Under the pieces are notes generated by a model. It had not been told where the DNA came from. It saw only the letters and a list, made by a program, of their open reading frames with translations, and searched no databases. A stretch of 24,330 nt of DNA from DATLZB01 sp035574175 (lineage in GTDB: Bacteria; Pseudomonadota; Alphaproteobacteria; Rhizobiales; Hyphomicrobiaceae): NCBI GenBank assembly GCA_035574175.1, contig DATLZB010000051.1, positions 1 through 24,330 of the forward strand. Direction: 5' to 3'. The first letter of the stretch is position 1. Each line of letters begins with the position of its first letter. Shown one piece after another: positions 16,383 to 22,575 of the stretch. The position numbers and the translations under genes are program-made.

Positions 16383-16742
16383 TCACGCGGCGACGGCGGC
16401 TCGCGCCTGATCGACCAGTGCCTTGAAGGCCGCCTCGTCGCGAACCGCAAGATCGGCGAGGACCTTGCGGTCGACCTCGATTCCGGCTCGGGTCAGGCCG
16501 TTGATAAATCGCCCATAGCTGATGCCGTGGGCGCGGGCGGCGGCGTTGATGCGCTGGATCCAGAGCGCGCGGAAGGTGCGCTTCCTGTTCTTGCGGTCGC
16601 GATAGGCGTACTGCTGGGCCTTCTCGACCGCCTGCTTGGCGATGCGGATCGTGTTCTTGCGGCGGCCGTAATAGCCCTTGGCGGCCTTGATGACCTTTTT
16701 GTGCTTGGCATGGGCGGCAACGCCGCGCTTGACGCGTGCCAT
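16383..16742 (-). CDS. rplT: 50S ribosomal protein L20
   Basis: The 119-residue product starts MARVKRGVAAHAKHKKVIKA and continues with GYYGRRKNTIRIAKQAVEKA, the extended basic N-terminal helix of L20 that threads into 23S rRNA. The globular C-terminal half has RALWIQRINAAARAHGISYG and a conserved alanine-rich end. L20 is essential for early 50S assembly. In E. coli it represses rpmI-rplT translation by binding the leader, and in Bacillus it acts by attenuation. GGAG stands eight bases before the ATG. It follows rpmI by 21 bases, so the pair is co-transcribed. Confidence 0.98.
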   Translation of the reverse strand: MARVKRGVAAHAKHKKVIKAAKGYYGRRKNTIRIAKQAVEKAQQYAYRDRKNRKRTFRALWIQRINAAARAHGISYGRFINGLTRAGIEVDRKVLADLAVRDEAAFKALVDQARAAVAA

Positions 16743-16763
16743 GGTGCTGCTCCGTCGGCTGTC

Positions 16764-16964
16764 TCAGCGGTGGTAGGGCATGTATTTCTTGACAATCTTG
16801 GCATCGCTGTCCGACAGCACCATGGTGCCGCGGGCGTTGCGAATGAACTTCGCCGTTCGCTTGATCATGCCGTGACGCTTGCCCTGGGCCTGCGCCTTCA
16901 CCTTGCCGGTGGCGGTCATCTTGAAGCGCTTCTTGGCGCCGCTCTTGGTCTTCAGCTTGGGCAT
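16764..16964 (-). CDS. rpmI: 50S ribosomal protein L35
   Basis: The 66-residue product MPKLKTKSGAKKRFKMTATG and onwards is a standard L35, with the GKVKAQAQGKRHGMIKRT core and the C-terminal SDSDAKIVKKYMPYHR. It is a small, strongly basic 50S protein. The frame runs upstream to 17126 but the added part lacks L35 character, and AAAGGAG lies eight bases before the chosen ATG. The 230-base interval upstream holds an intrinsic terminator after infC and several hairpins, suggesting that rpmI-rplT has its own regulated leader. Confidence 0.97.
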   Translation of the reverse strand: MPKLKTKSGAKKRFKMTATGKVKAQAQGKRHGMIKRTAKFIRNARGTMVLSDSDAKIVKKYMPYHR

Positions 16965-17019
16965 TTTGCTTGCTCCTTTCTCGTTCTGGCCCTGCCGCGT
17001 TGGACCGCCCCGAAATGCC

Positions 17020-17097
17020 GCCCCTGCCGGGGCGACTTGTCGTGGGCCGCAGGTGCGGCCGCGGTCCTGACGGGCCGATCCGTGGCAGGGTCCCTGC
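17020..17097 (-). promoter_or_regulatory. Structured leader of rpmI-rplT (candidate L20-responsive region)
   Basis: Between the infC terminator and rpmI the minus-strand RNA can form three compact hairpins. These are GCAGGG/CCCTGC (17097-17085), GGCCGC/GCGGCC (17060-17045) and GCCCC/GGGGC (17033-17020). Ribosomal protein L20 controls this operon in other bacteria through leader RNA structure. I did not recognise a match to the known E. coli pseudoknot or Bacillus leader, so the L20 link is inferred from position. Confidence 0.4.
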
Positions 17098-17110
17098 TCT
17101 TGGTTCAAAG

Positions 17111-17147
17111 CATCAAAAGCCGCCACGGCATGCCCGGCCGGGCGGCT
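17111..17147 (-). terminator. Intrinsic terminator or attenuator between infC and rpmI
   Basis: On the minus strand AGCCGCC (17147-17141) and CGGC (17140-17137) pair with GCCG (17129-17126) and GGCGGCT (17124-17118) around a seven-base loop with one bulged T. TTTTGATG follows directly. The 11-bp stem and T run make a good Rho-independent terminator about 50 bases after the infC stop. Confidence 0.75.
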
Positions 17148-17197
17148 CGCGCACGTGTCTTAGTCGGAACGGAGCGTGCGCGCAACGGTGGTGGCGC

Positions 17198-17740
17198 CTA
17201 CCTCGGCGCCAGCACCATCACCATTTGGCGGCCTTCGAAACGGGGCTCGGCCTCCACCTTGGCGATCGCCTCGGTGTCGGCCTTGACGCGCCTCAGCACG
17301 TCCATGCCGAGCTGCTGGTGCGCCATCTCGCGGCCGCGGAAGCGCAAGGTGATCTTGACCTTGTCGCCTTCCTCGAAGAAGCGCTTGATTGAGCGCATCT
17401 TCACGTCATAGTCGTGATCGTCGATGTTGGGGCGCATCTTGATCTCTTTGATCTCGACGATCTTCTGCTTCTTGCGCGCCTCCGCCGCCTTCTTCTGCTC
17501 CTGGTACTTGTACTTGCCGTAATCGAGTATCTTGCAAACGGGCGGATTGGCGTCCGGCGACACCTCGACGAGATCGAGGCCCACCGCTTCGGCGCGGGCC
17601 AGCGCCTCGAGCCGGTCGACGATGCCGACGTTCTTGCCGTTTTCGTCGATCAACCTCACTTCCCTGACCCGGATCGCCTCATTGACTCTCGGGCCGGTCG
17701 GCTCGCGCTCGGGCGCGCCTCTTGCCATTGGTCGGCGGAT
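17198..17740 (-). CDS. infC: Translation initiation factor IF-3, probable ATC start codon
   Basis: The 180-residue product has the IF3 N-domain (PRVNEAIRVREVRLIDENGK), the hinge with KYKYQEQKKAAEARKKQK, and the C-domain with EIKMRPNIDDHDYDVKMRSI and ITLRFRGREMAHQQLGMDVL. IF3 binds the 30S subunit and rejects non-standard start codons. The start choice matters here: a perfect AGGAGG lies six bases before an ATC at 17740, and the next ATG (17728) would be 18 bases from it. IF3 genes commonly start with ATT, ATC or ATA, which lets IF3 limit its own synthesis; that is known for E. coli infC. If the ATG is used the protein is four residues shorter. A terminator-like hairpin lies about 28 bases upstream. 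Confidence 0.95.
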   Translation of the reverse strand: MRRPMARGAPEREPTGPRVNEAIRVREVRLIDENGKNVGIVDRLEALARAEAVGLDLVEVSPDANPPVCKILDYGKYKYQEQKKAAEARKKQKIVEIKEIKMRPNIDDHDYDVKMRSIKRFFEEGDKVKITLRFRGREMAHQQLGMDVLRRVKADTEAIAKVEAEPRFEGRQMVMVLAPR

Positions 17741-17746
17741 GTTGAG

Positions 17747-17752
17747 CCTCCT
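17747..17752 (-). promoter_or_regulatory. infC ribosome-binding site that decides an ATC start
   Basis: AGGAGG on the minus strand (17752-17747) is followed by CTCAAC and then ATC (17740). The six-base spacing is ideal for ATC and unsuitable for the ATG twelve bases further on. Confidence 0.8.
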
Positions 17753-17767
17753 GTTGTGGCCTTCGAC

Positions 17768-17794
17768 AAAGAAAGCGGGCGGAACGGCGCCCGC
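17768..17794 (-). terminator. Intrinsic terminator of the glycosyltransferase gene, at the infC leader
   Basis: On the minus strand GCGGGCG (17794-17788), a six-base loop and CGCCCGC (17781-17775) form a perfect seven-bp stem followed by TTTCTTT. It lies 31 bases after the glycosyltransferase stop and only 27 bases before the infC start. If infC is transcribed from TTGACT at 17829-17824, this hairpin would be at the very 5' end of the infC mRNA, so an attenuator role is also possible. Confidence 0.65.
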
Positions 17795-17825
17795 GCCGAA
17801 AGAATTGACAGGATCGGATGCCCAG

Positions 17826-19031
17826 TCAAGCGGCTTGGGAAGGAGGGGCCTGCTCGGCCAGGCGGGTGCCGAGCAGGCGGTCGTAAACGGCAAGCGTCTG
17901 CCGTTGCATGGCGGAAACGGCAAAGCGGCGCAACGCGTCGGCGCGGGCGCGCGCGGCCATGGCGGTACGCTCGGCGGGGGAAAGGCTCAGCGCAGTGCGC
18001 AAACACAGGGCCAAAGCCTTTGAATCGCCGGGGGGAACGAGCCAGCCGGTGATCTCTCCCGGCGCTGCGCCAGGCTCGGCGAGCACCGATTCGGGGAGGG
18101 CACCGAGCCTCGTGCCAATCACCGGGCAACCCATGGCCAGGGCCTCCGCCGCCGCCCGCCCGAACGCTTCGGGCTCGGTCGAGGCGACGACCGTCACCTG
18201 CGCCACAGCATAGGCGGCCGCAATGTCCTCCACGTGTCCGACGAGGCGGACGCGGTCGGCTACGCCCAACGCCGCCGCCTGCCGGGCGAGGGCGCCGGCA
18301 TAGTCGTCGCGGCCCTGGGCGTCTCCGGCCAGAACCGCGACGGCCTCGCCCAGGCGGTCTTGCTGGCGCAACTCGGCGATGGCCGCAATGAGCACTTCCT
18401 GGCCCTTCCAGCGGGTGAGGCGGGCCGCCTGCAGGATGATGGGCTGGGTTTCAGTCACCGCCCAGCGACGGAGCAGCTCGGCAATGCGCTCCGGCGCGAT
18501 GCGGTCGGGCGCGAAGCGGTCGAGGTCGACGCCGCGGGGGATGACCGCGATGCGATCGGGATCGGTGCCGTAGCGGGCGCGGATCAGGTCTGCCGTGTAG
18601 TGCGAATTGGCGATCACCACGTCGCCCCGCGCCATGATGCTGTTGTAGAGGCGCTTGGCCGGTCCGCGTTCGGCGTAGGCGCCGTGATAGGTGGTAACGA
18701 ACGGACGGTGCGTGCGGCGGGCGGCGAGGAACGCGCTCCATGCGGGTGCGCGGGAGCGGGCGTGGAGGAGATCTATGTCCTCGCGCTCGATGAGCCGGGC
18801 GAGCCCGATCGCGTTGGCGATCAGTTGCGCAGGGTTCTTGGTGGCGGCGGGGAAGTCGACGAGCTCCCCGCCCGCCGCCGTCACCTGATGGGCCATGCGC
18901 CCGCCTTCGCTGGCAACCAGGGCGCGCGCGCCGGCGCTGACCAGAGCGGCCGTGATCTCGACGGTTGCGAGCTCGGCCCCGCCGGTGTCGAGACGGGGAA
19001 TGATCTGCAGTATGGTCGGCCGACGAGGCAC
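17826..19031 (-). CDS. GT4-family glycosyltransferase (group 1)
   Basis: A 401-residue GT-B-fold enzyme. The N-terminal Rossmann domain begins PTILQIIPRLDTGGAELATV, with the GGAE acceptor-side loop. FVTTYHGAY and VVIANSHYTADLI precede VIPRGVDLDRF. The donor domain has IILQAARLTRWKGQEVLIAA and the nucleotide-sugar motif EPEAFGRAAAEALAMGCPVI, with the two glutamates of the E-x7-E signature. It probably adds a sugar to a cell-surface polysaccharide or lipid; donor and acceptor are unknown. The start is uncertain: the GTG at 19031 gives (M)PRRPTILQIIPRL, typical of the family, and leaves 38 bases to the divergent hydrolase start. An ATG at 19079 would overlap that gene head to head. A terminator follows the stop. 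Confidence 0.88.
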   Translation of the reverse strand: MPRRPTILQIIPRLDTGGAELATVEITAALVSAGARALVASEGGRMAHQVTAAGGELVDFPAATKNPAQLIANAIGLARLIEREDIDLLHARSRAPAWSAFLAARRTHRPFVTTYHGAYAERGPAKRLYNSIMARGDVVIANSHYTADLIRARYGTDPDRIAVIPRGVDLDRFAPDRIAPERIAELLRRWAVTETQPIILQAARLTRWKGQEVLIAAIAELRQQDRLGEAVAVLAGDAQGRDDYAGALARQAAALGVADRVRLVGHVEDIAAAYAVAQVTVVASTEPEAFGRAAAEALAMGCPVIGTRLGALPESVLAEPGAAPGEITGWLVPPGDSKALALCLRTALSLSPAERTAMAARARADALRRFAVSAMQRQTLAVYDRLLGTRLAEQAPPSQAA

Positions 19032-19069
19032 CGCGGCATGCCCTTTCCATCGCAACGACCTGGCATAGG

Positions 19070-19855
19070 ATGACGGCATTGCAACCGCAATTTCTCGAGG
19101 TCGGCAAAGGCGCGGCCCGCCGCCGCATCGCCGTGCTGTCAACGCCCGGCCGGGCACCGGGCCTCGTCTGGCTGCCCGGTTTCAAGTCGGACATGGCGAG
19201 CACCAAGGCGACCGCGCTCGATGGCTGGGCGCGCAAACAAGGCCTGGCGCTCACGCGCTTCGACTATTCCGGCCACGGGCAATCGGAAGGCCGCTTCGAG
19301 GACGGCACCATCGGCCGCTGGCTCGAAGAGGCGGTCGCCGTCATCACGCGGCTCACGCGGGGCGAGCAGGTCCTCATCGGGTCCAGCATGGGCGGCTACA
19401 TCGCGCTCCTCGCGCTCCGCCGCCTGCTTGCCGAGGCGCCCGCTGAAGCTGCGCGCATCAGGGCCTTGCTGCTCATCGCCCCGGCCTGGGACATGACCGA
19501 GGAGCTGATGTGGAAGCAGTTTCCCGACGATGCACGGCGGGCCGTGATGGAGGAGGGCGTGTGGTACCGCCCGTCGGCGTACGGCGAGCCCTACGCGATC
19601 ACCCGCGGTCTGATCGAGGAGGGTCGGAATCATCTCCTGGCGCGCCAACCGTGGGACCCTGGCCGGCCGGTGGTCATCATGCACGGCGCGCTCGATCAGG
19701 ACGTGCCGCTCAAGCACTCGCACGAGCTCGAGAGATTTCTGCAGGGCGGCCGGACGCGCCTTGTCACGGTTCCCGACGGCGAGCATCGCCTGTCACGGCC
19801 CGAGGACCTGGAGCTGCTGTTCCGGCTGCTGGGGGAGCTGGTCGCGAACCACTGA
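19070..19855 (+). CDS. Alpha/beta-hydrolase-fold protein
   Basis: A 261-residue single-domain hydrolase. VWLPGFKSDMASTK (33-46) is the oxyanion region and FDYSGHGQSEG (64-74) follows. The nucleophile elbow is GSSMGG (104-109, Ser106), the acid is probably Asp209 in HGALDQDVP, and the base is His239 in DGEHRLS. The short cap around PAWDMTEELMW recalls the ABHD10/palmitoyl-thioesterase-like hydrolases, so an esterase or thioesterase is likely, but the substrate is unknown. No signal peptide is present. The ATG at 19070 lacks a good ribosome-binding site; a TTG three codons later is an alternative. The start lies 38 bases from that of the glycosyltransferase, so the two must share overlapping control DNA. 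The REP-like repeat follows eight bases after the stop. Confidence 0.9.
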   Translation: MTALQPQFLEVGKGAARRRIAVLSTPGRAPGLVWLPGFKSDMASTKATALDGWARKQGLALTRFDYSGHGQSEGRFEDGTIGRWLEEAVAVITRLTRGEQVLIGSSMGGYIALLALRRLLAEAPAEAARIRALLLIAPAWDMTEELMWKQFPDDARRAVMEEGVWYRPSAYGEPYAITRGLIEEGRNHLLARQPWDPGRPVVIMHGALDQDVPLKHSHELERFLQGGRTRLVTVPDGEHRLSRPEDLELLFRLLGELVANH

Positions 19856-19863
19856 CCGCGACA

Positions 19864-19943
19864 TCGTAGGGCGGATTAGCGATAGCGTAATCCGCCACTG
19901 TCACCCGCCGCGGCGCATTACGCTTCGCTAATGCGCCCTACGA
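19864..19943. repeat. REP-like bipartite inverted repeat, each arm a hairpin
   Basis: The left arm (19864-19896) starts TCGTAGGGCGGATTAGCG and the right arm (19912-19943) ends CGCTAATGCGCCCTACGA, so the arms are near-perfect inverted copies around a 15-base centre. Each arm also folds alone: GGCGGATTA pairs with TAATCCGCC on the left and GGCGCATTA with TAATGCGCC on the right. The motif GTAGGGCGGATTAGCG-GCGTAATCCGCC, interrupted by a few variable bases, is a known widespread proteobacterial intergenic repeat. Here it lies between convergent genes, where it could terminate both messages, and it overlaps the last codon and stop of the flavoprotein gene. Confidence 0.88.
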
Positions 19944-22394
19944 TTTGATCCGCTTCATTTCGGGATCGTACATGGGTCGGAGGGAAACCTCCGCGGGGTA
20001 CTGCTTGCCGGCAATGTCGACGGTCCACCGGCCTTGCGCGAGATAAGCGGCGTCGATCGGCTCACCGGCCTCGATCATGGCAAGCCCCACGGCCCCGCCG
20101 AGGGTATGGCCGTAGGAGCCCGCCCGCACGTAGCCGACGGCCTTGCCGTTCCGATGCACGACCTCGGCATGGAACAGCATCGGCTCGGGGTCCTTGACGA
20201 GGACCTGGACGAGACGCCGCGTGAGCGGACCCGCACTCTTCTGCGCCAGCGCCGCCTCGCGCCCGATGAAGTCCGCCTTCTTCAAGTTGACCGCGAAGCC
20301 GAGCCCCGCCTCGAAGGCGTTGTCGGTGTTGTCGATGTCGTGGCCGTAGTCGCGATAGCCCTTCTCCAGGCGCAGGCTTGCCAGCGCCTTCAACCCAGCA
20401 TGGCGCAGGCCGAAGGCCTTGCCGGCCGCGACGAGCCGGTCATAGACGTCGGGGGCGTGTTCGGCCGGGATGTAGAGCTCGTAGCCGAGCTCGCCCACGT
20501 AGGTGATGCGGATGCAGAGGAGGCGCGCGTAGCCGATCTCGATCTCGCGCGCGGTTCGATACGGGAACGCTGCGTTCGATAGATCGGCGCTGGTCAGCGA
20601 CTGCAAGAGCGCGCGCGACCTCGGGCCCTGCACGTTGATCTGACAAAAGGCGGAGGTGACGTCGCTGACGAAGGCGTGCGCATTCTCGGGAATGTGCCGC
20701 CGCATCCAGGTTTCGGCATGGCGGTGCATGGTGTCGGTGACCACGACGAAGAAGCGCTCCTCGTCGAGCTTGGTCACGGTCAGGTCGGCTTCCAGCTTCC
20801 CCCGCTTGTTGAGCCACGGCGTGTAGGTGATCATGCCGGCCGGGCCGTCCACGTCGTTGGCGGAGATGCGGTTGAGCACCCGCCCCGCATCGCGCCCCTC
20901 GACGCGAAACTTGCTCATGAACGACATGTCCATGAGGATCACGCCCTCGCGCGCGGCGCGGTGCTCCTCGGCCCACCAGGAAAACCAGTTCTGCCGGCCC
21001 CAGGAGAGCTTCTCGACCTTGGCCTCGTGCCCGGGCGGGGCATACCAGTCCGCCCCCTCCCAGCCCGATACGTCGCGGAAGTAGGCGCCGGCCGCGGCCA
21101 GCCGGTCGTAAATGACGGGCTTCTTGGCGCCGCGCGCGGTCAGCGGCGTCATGGTCGGGTAGTGGCAGCGGTAGACGAGGCCCAGCGACTCGATGGTCCG
21201 CTCGCGCCGATAGGCGGGGTTGGCCTGATAGGGGTGCAGCCGGTCGATGTTGATCTGGGTGACGTCGACGCCGGGGTCCCTGTCGATGATCCAATTGGCG
21301 ATGACGCGGCCGATGCCGCCGCCGGTGAGGATGCCGATCGAGTTGAGCCCCGCCGCTACGAAGTAGTTTTTCAGCTCGGGCGCCTCGCCGACGATCGGAC
21401 GCAAGTCGGGCGTGAAGCTCTCCGGCCCGCAGAAGAACTTGGCGATGCCGAGCGCGAGCGAGAGGGGGACCCGGTGCATGGCCTTCTCGAGGTACGGTCC
21501 CATGCGATCCCAGTCGGGCTCGATCTCGCCGAAGGAGAAGTCGGCCGGAATGCCCTCGACCTTCCACGGCGCGCACTTGGGCTCGAAGAGCCCGATCAGC
21601 AGCCCGCCGGTCTCCTCGCGGTAGTAGGCGTAGGAGGCGGGGTCTTCGAGCACGGGCAGCCTGGGCGGCAGGTCGGGCACCTTGGCGGTGATGGCGTAAT
21701 AGTGCTCGGCCGCCTGGTTGGGGATCGTCACCCCCGCCGCCTCGCCCACCTGGCGCGCCCACATGCCGGCGCAGTTGACGACGTATTCGGCCGCGATCGT
21801 GCCCTGCTCGGTGACCACGCCGGTGACGCGACCGCGCCGCTGCGTGATGCCGGTGGCCGGCACGCCCTCGATGATGCGCACACCTTTCATGCGCGCGCCC
21901 TTGGCGAGCGCCATCGTCGCATCGACAGGATTGGCGCGGCCGTCGCCCGCGACGTAGAAGCCGGCCAGGATGTCGTCGACGCGGGCGAGCGGGAACAGCC
22001 GCTTCACCTCTGCCGGCGAAATCTCCTCCACATCGACGCCGCAGAAGCGGTTGAAGGCGGCGGCCCGGCGGTACTCCTCGAGCCGGTCGGCGTCGGCCGC
22101 CACCTCGATGAAGCCGCACGGCATGAAGCCGGTCGATTGCCCGGTCTCGGCCTCGAGCCGCCGGTAGAGGTCGCGCGTGTATTTCCTGAGCTCGGTGGAG
22201 GTCTCCGAGGTCGAGCCGAAGGTGACCATCAAGCCCGCCGCGTGCCAGGTGGTGCCGCAGGTGAGCCGATCCCGTTCCAGCAGCACCACGTCGCTCCAGC
22301 CCCGCTGCGCGAGGTGATAGGCGACCGAGGCGCCAATGATTCCGCCGCCGATCACCACCACGCGGGAATGGTCGGGCAGGTCGGGGGTCGGCAT
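19938..22394 (-). CDS. FAD-dependent dimethylglycine/sarcosine dehydrogenase-family protein
   Basis: The 818-residue protein has three parts. Residues 10-370 are a DAO-type flavin domain with VVVIGGGIIGASVAYHLAQR (12-31), the acidic end LLERD, and TTWHAAGL (48-55), whose His51 aligns with the covalent FAD histidine of DMGDH. An FAO_M region follows (about 370-430). Residues 430-818 are an aminomethyltransferase (GCV_T-like) folate-binding module with EGVILMDMSFMSKFRVEG, GELGYELYIPAEHAPDVYDR and ALASLRLEKGYRDYGHDIDN. Such enzymes demethylate N-methyl amines such as dimethylglycine or sarcosine and pass the one-carbon unit to tetrahydrofolate; the exact substrate is open. GAGGAG lies nine bases before the ATG. 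The stop codon and last serine codon fall inside the REP-like repeat. Confidence 0.93.
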   Translation of the reverse strand: MPTPDLPDHSRVVVIGGGIIGASVAYHLAQRGWSDVVLLERDRLTCGTTWHAAGLMVTFGSTSETSTELRKYTRDLYRRLEAETGQSTGFMPCGFIEVAADADRLEEYRRAAAFNRFCGVDVEEISPAEVKRLFPLARVDDILAGFYVAGDGRANPVDATMALAKGARMKGVRIIEGVPATGITQRRGRVTGVVTEQGTIAAEYVVNCAGMWARQVGEAAGVTIPNQAAEHYYAITAKVPDLPPRLPVLEDPASYAYYREETGGLLIGLFEPKCAPWKVEGIPADFSFGEIEPDWDRMGPYLEKAMHRVPLSLALGIAKFFCGPESFTPDLRPIVGEAPELKNYFVAAGLNSIGILTGGGIGRVIANWIIDRDPGVDVTQINIDRLHPYQANPAYRRERTIESLGLVYRCHYPTMTPLTARGAKKPVIYDRLAAAGAYFRDVSGWEGADWYAPPGHEAKVEKLSWGRQNWFSWWAEEHRAAREGVILMDMSFMSKFRVEGRDAGRVLNRISANDVDGPAGMITYTPWLNKRGKLEADLTVTKLDEERFFVVVTDTMHRHAETWMRRHIPENAHAFVSDVTSAFCQINVQGPRSRALLQSLTSADLSNAAFPYRTAREIEIGYARLLCIRITYVGELGYELYIPAEHAPDVYDRLVAAGKAFGLRHAGLKALASLRLEKGYRDYGHDIDNTDNAFEAGLGFAVNLKKADFIGREAALAQKSAGPLTRRLVQVLVKDPEPMLFHAEVVHRNGKAVGYVRAGSYGHTLGGAVGLAMIEAGEPIDAAYLAQGRWTVDIAGKQYPAEVSLRPMYDPEMKRIKS

Positions 22395-22499
22395 GGGTCG
22401 CGCTCCTCAAGAACGATGCGGCGTGAGGCGTCGGGCGACTATAACCGCACCGCTCGCGCGCGCGACAGGTTGCACGCTTCGCATCGGTTCCAGCGCAGG

Positions 22500-22527
22500 T
22501 GGACATATCGGGTTCACGGGCTATGAT
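22500..22527 (+). promoter_or_regulatory. Predicted promoter of the DUF1353-caspase gene
   Basis: TGGACA (22500-22505), a 16-bp spacer and TATGAT (22522-22527) each match the sigma-70 consensus in five of six positions. Transcription would start near 22534, giving a leader of about 42 bases containing AGGGAG before the ATG at 22576. Confidence 0.6.
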
Positions 22528-22575
22528 CGCCACCGGCGCCAAGCCGGGGATGAGCCAACAGGGAGCGAATTTGGG

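Noticed and set aside
20676..22526. A 616-codon plus-strand frame opposite the flavoprotein gene
   Set aside because: Antisense shadow; the minus strand has full flavin and folate-domain motifs.
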